A DNA stretch of 64,000 nt. Source: Acorus gramineus (Eukaryota > Streptophyta > Magnoliopsida > Acorales > Acoraceae). The notes under the pieces are model-generated. The model was given only the letters and a program-made list of their open reading frames with translations, made no database searches and was not told the origin of the DNA. A program made the translations under genes and the position numbers. The stretch is taken from positions 17,108,690 through 17,172,689 of the forward strand of contig CM060850.1 of the NCBI GenBank assembly GCA_030737835.1. The letters are read 5' to 3'. Position 1 is the stretch's first letter. Each line of letters begins with the position of its first letter. Positions 9,900 to 21,354 of this stretch are shown in pieces.

Positions 9900-10890
9900 T
9901 GCACCGATATTTCCACCCACCTGGTTATTCACCCCACCTCTCTCAAAAAATCTGAATGTGATTTTTTTAAATAATGACCCCACCCCGATCCATTCGACTT
10001 TGTGAAGTCATCCATTATGTGACAGGTCAACATCATAAAGTTGAACTGATCATAAAGATCTAAGGCCCTTTTTGTAGCCCATTCGACTTTGTGAAGTCAT
10101 TCATTATTTCACAGGTCGACATCACATAGTCGAACTAGTTATAGAGACCTAAAGCCCTCTCTACGACCTATTCGACTTTGTATTTTGAACAATGTATTCA
10201 CGTGTTATAGCATTCTCAATGAAATGATATCTTCAAACGATGGTGCGTTGTTCAGTATCATGAAGGACAGATCACATGATGTAGTGTTTGGATATCTCTT
10301 TGTGATGTCGTCTATTATGTCACATGTCGAATGGGCCATAGAGAGTGCCTTAGGTCTCTGGGATCAGTTCAACTATGTATTGTCAACCTATGACATAATG
10401 ACAATGTTTTAAAAATCGAACCGTTCAATAAACAAAAAAAATGAATCAGTCAATGGTCATTGGTTCAACTTTTGGGTTAATCAGATTTGAACCATGACAT
10501 AATTATAATATAATAAATTTTTTAATCATCATTACTAAATAAAAATATAAAATATTTTAGAATATCTTTGCATAAATGTTTTACTTAACATCATACTTGA
10601 CGATTTCACAAAGTCGAATGGATCACATGAAAGCGTTAGATTTTTGTAACCTGTTCGACTGTAGGATGTCAAACGGAGTATATAAGTGACGAGTACACAA
10701 AGTCAAATGGGTCGCAGAGAGGGGTTAGATCTCTGTAACCAGTTTGACTATGTGATGTCGACCTGTAACATAATGGATGACTTTACAAAGTCGAATGGAT
10801 CGGGTGGGTTCACCTCTTAAAAAAATCACATTTTTATTTTTTTTGAAAGGGGTCGGTTGAAGAATCGTGTGGGTGGAAATATCGGCACAC
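9900..10890. repeat. Fold-back (long inverted repeat) element of about 1 kb
   Basis: The left arm, about 9900-10175, matches the reverse complement of the right arm, about 10592-10890. Shared pieces are CGATATTTCCACCCAC, CGATCCATTCGACTTTGT, AAGTCATCCATTATGT and GGTCGACATCA. Within each arm an approximately 84-bp unit beginning CATTCGACTTTGTGAAGTCA is repeated in tandem. The middle is AT-rich without coding content. No target duplication was identified. It may be a foldback transposon or a MULE-related MITE inside the larger MULE. Confidence 0.6.
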
Positions 10891-11236
10891 AGTACGCTTT
10901 GCTTGCCCTGCAAAAATCCATGTCACTTTCATTGTCTACAACGGTTCTAAAATCGACCGTCGGAAGTGAGAATCACTTCAAATACGCTCTCTTCATCAGC
11001 CTTTGACGAGTGGGAAGAAAAAATTGAGGCTTGCAAACATTCCTTCACCATCGCAGTGTGTCACCACCCCCAACAACGGCTTGCAAACAATTCATCACCA
11101 TTGCAGTGTTTCACCACCCGCCACAACCTCCAAAGAAGTTTTGTTTGAAAACATTTCATCCCCGACAACCTCCTAGACACGGTGAAGAATGTCGGATTTG
11201 GTAAGGAGTTTTTCATTTTATTTTGAGCACTCGATA

Positions 11237-11400
11237 TGTTTGATGAAATGCCATAACAAGGTTGTGGGTTATATGTTCTTCGATGAAATGCCATAACAAG
11301 GTTGTGGGTTATATGTTCTTCAGTTTTTCATTTCTATTGAGCACTTCATATGTTTGATGAAATGCCAAAACAAGGTTGTGGGTTTATGTGTCTACATAGC
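11237..11400. repeat. Tandem repeat, about 47-bp unit
   Basis: Units contain GATGAAATGCCATAACAAGG followed by TTGTGGGTTATATG. Two adjacent units are nearly identical and a third, more diverged, follows. It sits just upstream of the GRF gene. Confidence 0.7.
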
Positions 11401-11490
11401 CTTCTTATGGTCACTTTGAATCCAGAAAAACAAAGTTGTGGGTTACATGTTCTTCATTTTTTTTTTCATGCAGTTTATGTGTTTAATGAA

Positions 11491-12262
11491 ATGTTTAAAT
11501 CATGTTTTCTTTGTATTTTTACAAGCATCTCATCTAGTAGTGTGTTTAGGCCCTCGTATGCATACAATATCCCCCCACATCTTTGTCGATGCAAGAAAGG
11601 TGACTGTGTTGTGAAGACTTCCTGCCAAGAACATAGTGAAGGTCGCAAGTTTTACTCATGCCCCATGTACAGAGTATGTGACTTTCATTTCAGATTCCAT
11701 TTCTACTCACTCTTTTCGTAAATGCATGGGAACTTATGTTTATTGACCCTTTTTTTGTTGTGGGCGCTGTTACACCTAGATCCATTTTCAGCCCCAATTT
11801 CAGCCTTATATGCTTCGATAGAAAATTAACGACGCATATGCTCACTTTAACAAGGCATATACTTCAAAAGAATTTTTTTTACATTTTCTATAAATGCATC
11901 CATGCAATTCATAGGAGTATATACTTCATTTTTTTTATAAAAGCATGTACCTCATTAAATGAGGTATACTATTTTTAAAAAATTCAAAACACATGTAAAC
12001 TGGAATTGAGGTTGGAAATGGGACTGGAACTAACATTATCTTTTTGTTGTAGGCTCCGACAAATTGCAATTTCTTTGAATGGTTGGATGATCCGAATCAT
12101 TCTACCATTGATATCAAGTATCAACTCCTCGGTCTTGAAGAATCAATGCACAAAAGGCTGAATTTGTTGGAAAGCCTAAATAACAAATTTAATCTCCTAC
12201 CGATCTTTGTAATTGCGCGTTTTATGATTTCAATGATTGATATGTATAAGAGATCTTTTTAA
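11491..12262 (+). CDS. GRF-type zinc finger protein, two exons
   Basis: Exon 1 (11491-11673) encodes PPHLCRC, then VKTSCQEHSEGRKFYSCP; exon 2 (12053-12262) continues with APTNCNFFEWLDDP and ends at a TAA. Together these give the GRF zinc finger (C-x-C ... GRxFY-x-CP ... C-x-FFxW), a nucleic-acid binding module. A GTATGTG donor and a TTGTAG acceptor bound a 379-bp intron in phase 0 that contains AT-rich MITE-like sequence. After the finger comes a short coiled-coil-like part (LGLEESMHKRLNLLESLNN) and a hydrophobic C-terminus (FVIARFMISMI), as in many small plant GRF proteins. The start codon is uncertain: 11491 is the nearest in-frame ATG, but the usual start position, just before SISSSS, is ATC here. 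It lies inside the MULE on the opposite strand to the transposase and may be cargo or a second MULE gene. It could be a decaying gene. Confidence 0.6.
11780..11990. repeat. AT-rich MITE-like sequence in the GRF gene intron
   Basis: Repeated GCATATGCTC / GCATATACTTC / GAGGTATACTAT words separated by T-runs. The same type of sequence occurs at 21152-21350 and in the 26894-28600 cluster. Confidence 0.45.
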
Positions 12263-12307
12263 TTTGAGTTATGTAATGAACTATTGATGTCCAGTTCTCA
12301 TATCAAA

Positions 12308-12490
12308 TCCTAATGTAGTCACTGTTATGTAGTCCAACAATGATGTGTTGATGTAGTCCAACAATGATGTGTTGATGTAGTCCATGTATGCAAGAACCAT
12401 TGATGTAATTCTCAATAGTTAATCCTAATGTAGTAACTATTTTGTAGTCCAAAAATGAATTGTTGATGTAGTCCATTGAGGTAGTCATTG
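12308..12490. repeat. Tandem repeat, about 25-bp unit
   Basis: Repeats of GTTGATGTAGTCCAACAATG, first as near-perfect adjacent units and then diverged ones (TTGATGTAGTCCATTGAGG). It follows the GRF gene. Confidence 0.7.
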
Positions 12491-13023
12491 TTTTGTATGC
12501 AAGAAGTATATCATATTCCAACTCATCTGTAAGTGCAGTGCAGAGCATATAACAACACTTTGTTTATAAATTAGCAAGGGTCATACACAAGCTACAATTT
12601 ACACAGAGGGGATGAAAAAGTGTTTTCTCAGCTGCAGTTTATAACAATGTCAATTATAATAATGTCCAATTACAGGCTTATACAATATAATCTAAACCTG
12701 CTAAAGTATAACCTGCAAACAACTTTTTGAGTACATAACAAAATGATGTTTTTCCATACAAAGTTCAAGATATTCAAACTGCATGAATTGGTTAACATCA
12801 CTGCATGGACATTACGGACTGCATAATTAATACATTCAAAATTATAGACTGTATAGTTAACACATTCAAAATTCATACATATATCAACACATTTAGGCAT
12901 CATTGTTCAACACGTCAAAACTATAGAAAATACACTATCAGACTGATACTGAATGAAAAAACAAATATCAATAGCTTCCCATTGACTTCAACTACTTCCT
13001 CCCAAACAGACAATCTATTATCC

Positions 13024-13028
13024 AGACT
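13024..13028 (+). repeat. Target duplication of solo LTR E, left
   Basis: AGACT occurs here and again at 18041-18045, immediately flanking the LTR. Confidence 0.8.
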
Positions 13029-13849
13029 TGTTATATATGTGTCACTTTTAACCTTCTGGTAACCGTTGGGACATTTTGGCAGTTTTTTAGTTTTTTTCGT
13101 TTTTCGATCGGAACCGCTAAAATCTTAGACTGTTAGCTATCGTCCTGAGTTTGAGGACTCCGATTGAAAATCGAACTGCATATTATGTGTCCTGGTGACA
13201 TTCCAAGCCACTCGCGAAATTTTCATCGAATTCCGGTAACGTCTCAGAATTTCACAGTTCCGCGGCGTATCCGGGTTTTGACCGAGCGAGAAGTCATTGG
13301 GAGAGTTGACTTGGTCAAAGTGGGCCCATGACTGTCACGCCCCAGAGCGGCCGTCCCCGGGACGCGGCAAGTGTATATATGATATCAGTAAACAGGAGAT
13401 CAATAATATGCCATAAACAACAGCTAAAATGACAACACAGATAAAAGCAGGGCTGACATGATATATACACCAAATGCAGAAGCTAAAAGACTGAATCTGT
13501 AATCAAAACATACTACAGACTCGATACATAATCATATGTCCTGTGAGAGCCAATATATCCACAATACATCCAAATACAATCCATACTAGGTGCCCAAGCA
13601 CAGAAATATATACATACAACAAAGAGAAGGATGTTGATGGCCTCAAAACTTGAGGGACGTGGCGCTACTCCGCTACTGGTGTAGTCGCTCGGGAAGCTCC
13701 TCCTTCAGGTCCGCCTCGGTAATCACTGAAGAAATAATTATGCGAGGGGTGAGCCACACGCTCAGTGAATAGCACAACCCATGCATACAGTTTATATTAA
13801 CCACATTTAATCAAGTCACTAGCCTCAAAGTGGCATAAACAACACAAAT

Positions 13850-14045
13850 CCGGGGGTTCGTTACATCGCCGAACCACCATACCCTCACCCTCACCCTCAC
13901 CCCTCAATAGGTGACAAAGGATGTTGGGACTTAATAGGTTGATAATCATCCTTACACAATCCAGTGGGTCGCCGCATCGCCGGCCCACCATACCCTCACC
14001 CTCACCCCTCAATAGGTGACATAGGCTCTTGGGACTGACTAGGTT
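13850..14045 (-). repeat. LTR minisatellite with GGGTGA runs, two units (F)
   Basis: Two units of the array described in LTR B, with CCCTCACCCTCACCCTCACC and a shorter run. It lies in the second intron-like interval. Confidence 0.75.
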
Positions 14046-14899
14046 GTTGGTCACCCTTGGTCCACCGATAGTCTCTCCCCACTCCGTAGGTCGTTTGGCC
14101 ACTCCCACATTCAGCACAGTCCTTCTACCAAATCAGGAGGCGCCTACTGATGGGAGCCCCTGCACGGGATGACCTTTCCAACGCCGGGGTAGTCTCTACA
14201 CGGATCCAACGAAGGGAACAGAACAGCCTATCCATCGCATATGATCCACTCGGATCCGCTGACAGCACATCTCTACAACTCTAATGTCTTGAATTCCTCA
14301 GAATTCCACCAGCGCGCATAACCAAGATGCGGGGAATACATAAGATAAAAATGAGGAAAAGAGACCCGCCAACCAAACAAGGAACATGGAGTACCCTAAC
14401 CCGGGTCTCAATGTTAATCTCGCAAGGCCCCCTTATATTCCCCAAAGCATGCTAATAAGATCACAAGCTTGCATTTAATTAAATAAATCAAACTAATAGG
14501 ACGCATGCATAGGTCGGGGCTTTCCTAGCATGATAGCGAGGTGACAGGATGCACGGCTCATGCACATATCCTAAGGGTGCAAGTCCCTAACATACAAGTC
14601 TAGGGTGACATGCATTCTACACTTACATCATGCTTGCATGGATTGCAATAAAACAGTTAATATTAACTATGTGCCCCAGGGGAGGACGGTACACGCCCAA
14701 GTGCATGTAGCGCCTCCCAAACTGGGTTGGGTTGTCCCATTCACCGAAAGTCGGGTCGTCGCGCGACCGTCCGTCAAGATCTGCAAGACAGGTTATCAAC
14801 TTGGTGAATAAAAATCCACAAACACCACAAAATACACAAAAACATACAAATAAACACCCAACACTCGGGCAAACGTGCATACGGCCCGTACACACGCTA

Positions 14900-15540
14900 A
14901 CCCGAGCACCCCGACTCACTCCCGCACCCCCGACAACCACCCGCACGGCCACCCGACCCCCGGATGCGCCGCCGCGCCTCAGCCCGCGCACCCAAGCGCA
15001 CCGTCGGGCCCCTGCCCGCCGCTTGGACACGCCGCCCAGCCTCCCGGGTGCACCGCGCGCCCACTGCGCCCCATCGCAGCAGCCCGCGCGCACCCGCACG
15101 CCCCGCGCTGGCCCGCGCGCACACCACACGCCCCGCGCGCCTAGCGCCTCGCCCCGGGCGCACCCAGCGCGCACCTCTTCTGCCTCGCCACGCTCCGCGC
15201 GCACCCCTGCGCGCACCACCGGCTCGCCCAGCACTCCACCGACTCACGGCGCGCGCGCACAGCGTGCCTGCGCCCTAGGCGCAGCGCTCCGCGCGCACCC
15301 TGCACGATACCCTGCACGCAACGCCTACTCGACCAGCACCCTGCATCGCCCAGCGCCCAGCGCGCCCAGCACGCCCAGCGCCCGCATGCCCAGCACCCGC
15401 ACGCCCAGCACCCGCACGTGCGCCCTGCTGGCCACTAGCTCCACCCGAGCGCACGCACGCGCGTGCCCTGCCAGCTGCTCCGCCTGCTGCGCCAGTGCTG
15501 CTGCCTGTGCTGCCTGCTGCCCGAGACCACCATCCACCTT
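14900..15540. repeat. CpG-rich hypervariable block of LTR F
   Basis: Same composition and same position between donor-like and acceptor-like sites as in LTR B. The open frames found through it are composition effects. Confidence 0.8.
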
Positions 15541-17274
15541 GCCCGAGCACCTCCACCACTAACCACCGGCCACCAACGGCCTCCGACCGCCCCCAACCAC
15601 CTCCGACAGCCTCCCACAGCCACCGACCACCATCCAACCCCAAAACCCCCCTCCTAACATACATCTAAGCCAAAAGAAGAGGAAAGAGAGCTTACCAAGG
15701 GGAGGAAGGGATGTCCGGTTGCTCTCCACGCACCGAAACGCTTCCCCAAAGGTCTCTACCACCAAGACCTACTCCCACCTCCGAAATGGCTCGGATCTGA
15801 GGAGAATAGAGGGCGGATGGAAGGGCTAGGTAGGCCGGAATCCGGATTTGAACGCACCGGGGTGTAGATCGGGACCCGATCTACACTTTCTATGCTTTAG
15901 GTTTTAAGGTTTGAGGAACCTAGGGGGCTCAAATGCTTGAAAAAGAGAGAGGGGAGAGAGAGAAAGCTCAAAGAGGAAGATGATGAATAGTGGGCAAACA
16001 TTTTTAGATCTCACTTATATAAAGTCAACACTTAGATTAGGGTTTAAGCTAGATTAATTAGGTTAAGGGTGCTTAAAGGGGGATTTGACTTGGGTCAACC
16101 TAACCACACAAAAAGACAAAAAGGGTTGACCAAGTCATGGGCCCACTTTGACCAAGTCAACTCTCCCAATGACTTCTCGCTCGGTCAAAACCCGGATACG
16201 CCCTGGAACTGCGAAATTTCAGAAACGTTACCGGAATTCGATGAAATTTTCATGAGTGGCTTAGAATGGCACCAGGACACATAATATGCAGTTAGATTTT
16301 CAATCGGAGTCCTCAAACACAGGACGATAGCTAACAGTCCAAAATTTTAGCGGTTCCGATCGAAAAACGAAAAAACTCAAAAACTGCCAAAATGCTCCAA
16401 TGGTTACCAGCAGGCCAAAAAGTGACACATATATAACACATGACTCGGTCAACCCCTTTTGTTTTTTTGTGTGGTTGGGTTAACCCAAGTCAAAGCTCAC
16501 TTTAGCCTCACTAATACTCTGTTAAACCCTAATCTAATTGGGGATTAACATATAAGTGAGCTAAATATCTTCTCTCCCACACTATTCATCATCTTCCCCA
16601 TTTGATTTTCTCTCTCCCCCTCTCCCTTTTTCTTGGTTTTGACCTAGCTAGAGGGGTTAAAATCAAAAGCACAAAGAAGCCTGTCACCCTGTTCTCATGC
16701 TAGGAAGCCTCGGCCTATGCATGCGTCCTACTAGTTTAATTTATATAATTGATTGCTAGCATGTCTTAGATAATATTATAGGGAGGGGCCTTGCGAGGTC
16801 AACATTGAGACCCGGGCTAGGGTACTCCATGTTCCTTGTTTGGTTGTCGGGATGTCTTATATCGGGACCTCATGCTGCCCTCCCAAGGTTTCTAGTCCCA
16901 ATAATATTATAACTCTTGTTAATAATTAATATTATATCCCTTGTTAATAATTATTATTATATATGTTCCCCGCATCTTGGTTATGCGCCCTGGAGGAATT
17001 CTGAAGAATTCATGACATTAGAGTTGTTGTGATGTGTTGTCTGCGGATCCGAGTGGATCATATGCGATGGATAGGCTGTTCTGTTCCCTTCGTTGGATCC
17101 GTGTAGAGACTACCCCGGCGTTGGAAAGGCTGTCCCGTGCAGGGGCTCCCATCAGTAGGCACCTCCTGATTTGGGACGGACTGTGCTGAATGTGGGGGTG
17201 GCCAAACGGCCTACGGAGTGGGGAGAGACTATCGGTGGACCAAGGGTGACCATCAGCCTAGTCAGTCCCAATAT

Positions 17275-17520
17275 CCTATGTCACCATATTGAGGGGTGAG
17301 GGTGAGGGTGTGGTGGGTCGGCGATGTAGCGACCCACTGGATTGTAAGTCCCAATATCCTTTGTCACCTATTGAGGGGTGAGGGTGAGGGTGTAGTGGGT
17401 TGGCGATAGCGACCCACTGGTTTTGTGTAGTCAGTCCCAATATCCTTTGTCACCTATTGAGGGGTGAGGGTGAGGGTGTAGTGGGTTGGTGGTAGCGACC
17501 CACTGGATTGTATAGTTGTT
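17275..17520 (+). repeat. LTR minisatellite with GGGTGA runs, three units (E)
   Basis: Three units of about 80 bp: GAGGGGTGAGGGTGAGGGTG, then the GGGTTGG..TAGCGACCCACTGG part and CCCAATATCCTTTGTCACC. Confidence 0.8.
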
Positions 17521-18040
17521 GCCATTTTGTGGCTTTTAATAATGAGATTGTGGATTAGTAATATCTGGTGGTTAATATAGCTGTGATGCATGGGTTGTGC
17601 TGTTCACTGAGCGTGTGGCTCACCCCTCGCATAATATTTTTCTCCAATGTCATCTGAGTCGGATCTGGAGGAGGAGCTCCCCGAGGGACTTCATCAGTAG
17701 CGGAGTAGCGCCACGTCCCGCGAGTATCAGAGGCTATCAGCATCCCTTGTGATTGTATGTATTATATTCCGTGCTTGGGCACGCGTTTGTATATTATTTG
17801 GATGTATTTATATATATTGGCTCTCAAAGGACATATGATTATGTATCGAGTCTGTAATATGTTTTTGGATTACAGATTTAGTCTTTTAGCTTCCGCTATT
17901 GGTGTATACATCATGTCAGCCCTGCTTTTATCTGTGTTGTCATTTTAGCTGTTGTGTGAGTATGTTATTGAACTCCTATTTATACTGATATCATATATAC
18001 ACTTGCCGCGTCCCGGGGACGGCCGCCCTGGGGCGTGACA

Positions 18041-18045
18041 AGACT
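18041..18045 (+). repeat. Target duplication of solo LTR E, right
   Basis: AGACT, matching 13024-13028. Confidence 0.8.
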
Positions 18046-18897
18046 GTTATTGATGCATCATCTCTAGCAAAACTCCTCTTGAAAAAAAATTGAGAACATT
18101 TTAGCAATATAATGTTTAATAACTTAGCTAAGGGAATGCAAAAAAGAGCACTGACCACTCACATGTTATCAAGATTACTACCACCTGTTTTGGTAATGTA
18201 TTTACCTCTGAATCCTAGTGTTCTACCTCTCCTACTTCCCACATTGGACCTGATAATAGATCTTAAAAAATTAAACCAATTAAAAATAAAATATGTAGTG
18301 AAAATCATTAGATGAGGCAATAAAAATGCAGTGAAAAGCATTAAATTAGTTGGGCTGATGAGTGATACACATAAAAAACTGTTATACCTTGAATGATGTA
18401 CACTAGTTTGTGTACTACGACCACTGACATGCATTCCTCCAACACTAATACTTAAATGAGAAAAAATAAAGGCAATGAGTAATAAATCAACTAGTGTCTA
18501 CTCATATAAATTAGCTAAGGGTATACCTCATTCCATTGCTAGTTGTTTGGGCTGACATTCCACTAAAATTAATTTCTTTCTTGTGGGAATCCTCCTAAGC
18601 TTGTTAAATCGGCTCCCATGCTTGATTGAGAACTAAATGGTCCAATACTTGTATAAGTATGGAATTCTCCAACAGAGGTGTGAATGGTTATACCATCGAG
18701 ACTCACATTTGTTCTCACTGGCCCTCTAGTATTATGAGTTTGGGCTGGTCCACCATTAGTTGAGTGTTCACAAACGTTGGAGTCCTTGACAAAAACAAAA
18801 AAAACAAAAAATTCACATTATAAAATGCATGTTAATGTTGGATAAATGAAGATGGGAACAAGTTATCAAATACCTAGTTTTTCTAGCACTTCCTTGA

Positions 18898-20332
18898 CTA
18901 CTTTGTTTCTTTTATTGGGTTTTTGCATGTATTCTTGTGGTGACCAAACTGAGAACACCTCGTACATTTGTGTCTATTCTTTTTTTCTCATTTGGATCAC
19001 GTATCCTTTTCTTTTTGGGCCTTCCCCTTGGATGAATTGTTTTTGGAGGACCCACTACATAAGGGAGCTCTACTCTATGCCACATCGCCCTACAAGGCAT
19101 AGCCTACATTGGAATGCCATACACAGCTCTAAATCATTGAACACTATAACAGTCATCAACAAAGTCTATGATTTCTAGTCCTTTAATCGAAGTAATAAAA
19201 GCTGCAGAGTGCTCACAAGGTAACCCTGTCACCAACCATGCTCTACAAGTGTAGGTTCTGTCCTCCAGGTTCACCGCACAAGTATAAATGTAGGTTCTGG
19301 GCCCACCACCTCCAGGTTCTGTCACCAACCATGCTCTACAAGTGCAGGTTCTCGGCCCACGACCTATGCTAGCATATCAGATCTCCTCCTGACAGTGTAG
19401 TTTCCTTTCTCTTTACAAATCTACTAGACATATCTAAAAGCTTTTGGTACAAGCTTGCCTTTCCAATTTCTTTCCAAGCATCGACGATGGTTCATCCTAA
19501 CCATTACCATCCCTCAAATGGTGTCAACCAAGTCCACAATATGCAGCTGTCTAGCCTTATTTATCCATGCATTATATGGCTTGGAGAGGTTATTTGTGAG
19601 GTAATGGGATTTGGCTACTGTCGCAAACTGATGCCTACTCCACACTTGATCTTTAACTCCCTCTAGGTATGCTACTGCTGGTGGAGATGCCCTTCTAATC
19701 TCTATCATATGAGATTGGAATGTTGACAAGTGGTATGAATTGGCACACAACCACACCAGTCTCTCAAGCAACTCACCTGGATTCTTCTTTTTGAAGTTTT
19801 TGTACAAGTGTCTAACACAAGTACGATGCTTTGATCTAGTGAAAACTATGGGAACAGCTGCTACACGGCCCTTATCCCTATCGGACATGAATGCTAGGCC
19901 CTCAACCATCCCAATAGCCTCATGTAATCCCTCGAGAAACCACTTCCATGTCTCTCCACTCTCCGATTCAACAACAACAAAAGCCAAAGGGAATAAATTA
20001 CCATTTCCATCCAATGCGGTATCACTAAGCAAGATACCCTTATACCTTCCCTTGAGATGGCATCCATCAAGCCCAATGAAAGGCCTACACCTTTGTAAAA
20101 ATGCAGAACTGTTTGCGTGCAAACAAACAAATAATCTCATGAAAGAGTGATCAACATCCAACAAGTATTTGACAATGGACCCGCGGTTGGACTGAATCAA
20201 CTGTTGTTGTAACTTTGGAACGAGACAAAATGAGTCACAAGCCTTGCCATGGATGAGCTCCATTGCCTTTCCCCTAGCAGCCAACACCCTATCACAGGGT
20301 AGATCAAGGTTATACTTCCGCTGAAGCTCCAT
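18898..20332 (-). pseudogene. MULE transposase remnant
   Basis: The N-terminal open part (20332-19514) contains the MULE transposase core: FIGLDGCHLKGRYKG, then NLFPLAFVVVESE with WKWFLEGL, and FMSDRDKG; the Asp residues in GLDG and SDRD fit the DDE catalytic set. A SWIM zinc finger follows (TYTCRAWLVTGLPCEHSAAF, around 19200-19260), then a basic GRPKKKRIRDPN tail and a C-terminal CCHC knuckle (CTRCSQFGHHKNTC) ending at a stop at 18900-18898. The usual MuDR N-terminal domain upstream is not seen. The gene is dead: a stop follows VDTI at about 19515, a local duplication lies in the SWIM region, and a frameshift in an A-run near 18983 precedes the knuckle. The enzyme would have mobilised this element by cutting at its TIRs. 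Confidence 0.8.
19229..19350 (-). repeat. Local tandem duplication in the transposase SWIM region
   Basis: GTCACCAACCATGCTCTACA with AGTG[T/C]AGGTTCT occurs twice, about 90 bp apart, so the start of the zinc finger (TCRAWLVT) is present twice. It is private to this copy as far as can be seen. Confidence 0.7.
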
Positions 20333-20339
20333 CTATCTT

Positions 20340-21064
20340 AATCTTTGGGGCTCCAATTTCAGGGGTTTTATGTAAAACAGAAACAATCTTTGTTGCAAGC
20401 CATATCACAATGCAAGATTTATTGGTATACAAGTGCTATTCAAAACAAAAAAACAACTCACATGCGCCATTTCAACATCGAATAGGGACCCTCATCACAT
20501 AAGCATTTCAAATGTAAACCCAAAACCCCCAAACAATTTCATAAATCAAACTCAAACCCCAAACAATTTCAAATATAAAACCTTGAAAAACCCAAAAAAT
20601 TTCAAATAAGTCACTTTTGCTCCTCTGATTTTGAGAGACAAATCTGAGGACCCCAAAAACACCCATCCCAATAGCCTAATATATATATTCCCTCCAGAAA
20701 CCAAAAATTTCAAAAATAAAACCTTCAAAACCCTAGTGCAATTGATTCAAATCTAATAAACTCTCAGTGCACTTACTTAATCGGTGAGATGGAGTTTTGG
20801 AGATGCCCTTCAAATCCCTTCTCTGATGCTACAGATTGCTGGGTGGTTGCCCTGGAAGATGCCGGGGTTCATGGGGGTGAACACCTACACCGACTATGCA
20901 TACCATCCACAAGAGAGAGAGAGAGAGAGAACGAGAGAGAGAGAGAGATGTTAGGGTTGAAGACATATGAAGGGCAATCTAGTAATTTTTATGTGTGGTT
21001 AGAGTTAACTATATCCCTGGTTAACACATGTCACGGTAGGGACTGAAATGAAATTTTTTCAAGT
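20340..21064. other. MULE 5' internal region, no confident gene
   Basis: AT-rich sequence followed by a short GC-richer piece (20789-20910) and a (GA)n run at about 20912-20949. An 85-codon frame starting at 20789 is mostly the GA run and matches nothing I recognise. A transposase first exon or captured host DNA is possible but unsupported. Confidence 0.35.
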
Positions 21065-21151
21065 TTTATAGGGACCTATGGCGATTATCCGATTTTAGAG
21101 GGACTGAAATCAATTTATGCAAGTGTACAAGGAGTTATATTGATTTTTTTC
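21065..21151 (-). repeat. Right terminal inverted repeat of the MULE
   Basis: Inverted copy of 9645-9730. Confidence 0.75.
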
Positions 21152-21350
21152 CATCTGTTTTATAGTCCAAAATACAGTCTTATATGCATCGTTAGAAAGT
21201 GAAGCATATGCATCGATAGATGAAGTATATGCATCATGAAATTTTTTTTACATTAACTAAAAATGGGTTCATTCAATTTGAAATAGAACGTATACTATCA
21301 AAGCATATACATCGTTAGATGATATTTACTATTTTTAAAAAAATAAAAAA
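21152..21350. repeat. AT-rich MITE-like sequence, cut by a Tat-type LTR
   Basis: It starts near a CCAAAATACAGTCTTATATG motif and then shows ATGCATCGTTAGA / GAAGTATATGCATC words. The piece around 21250 matches the reverse complement of 27520-27580. A related end (AGTCTGTGTTTTAGATTG) resumes at 22604, on the other side of the LTR. Confidence 0.45.
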
Positions 21351-21354
21351 CATA

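Larger units (their letters stand above)
13333..16438 (-). mobile_element. Solo LTR F (Tekay type) nested in LTR E, opposite orientation
   Basis: The minus-strand LTR of 3106 bp runs from TGTTATATATGTGTCAC at 16438 to GGCGTGACA at 13333. CATGAC is present on both sides (13327-13332 and 16439-16444), one base longer than the usual 5-bp duplication. It landed about 300 bp into LTR E, in its U3. It carries the full LTR layout: donor-like site at 15695, CpG block, acceptor-like site at 14781, 36-nt segment, donor-like site at 14744, a two-unit minisatellite and acceptor-like site at 13726. Confidence 0.9.
13029..18040 (+). mobile_element. Solo LTR E (Tekay type), interrupted by solo LTR F
   Basis: It starts TGTTATATATGTGTCAC and ends GGGGCGTGACA, flanked by a perfect AGACT duplication. 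No primer site or polypurine tract adjoins it, so it is a solo LTR left after recombination. Without F (13333-16438) it is about 1.9 kb, shorter than its relatives because the CpG-rich block and its surroundings are missing: the 5' leader part near 16670 joins directly to the sequence normally found downstream of the block. It sits inside the MULE. Confidence 0.9.
9645..21151 (-). mobile_element. Mutator-like element (MULE) with long TIRs, disrupted
   Basis: The ends at 9645-9730 and 21065-21151 are inverted repeats of about 85 bp with high identity (sharing ACTTGCATAAATTGATTTCA and CAGTCCCTCTAAAATCG). Inside are a MULE transposase remnant on the minus strand (18898-20332), a GRF zinc-finger gene on the plus strand (11491-12262) and a fold-back repeat. 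Solo LTR E with its nested LTR F adds about 5 kb, so the MULE itself is about 6.5 kb. No clear 9-bp target duplication was found, so the outermost bases are uncertain and the element is probably old. Confidence 0.7.

Noticed and set aside
12308-12490. CRISPR-like direct repeats
   Set aside because: Short tandem repeats without distinct spacers, in a plant genome.
20789-21046. 85-codon frame as a small gene
   Set aside because: Most of it is a (GA)n run read as Arg-Glu; no family resemblance.
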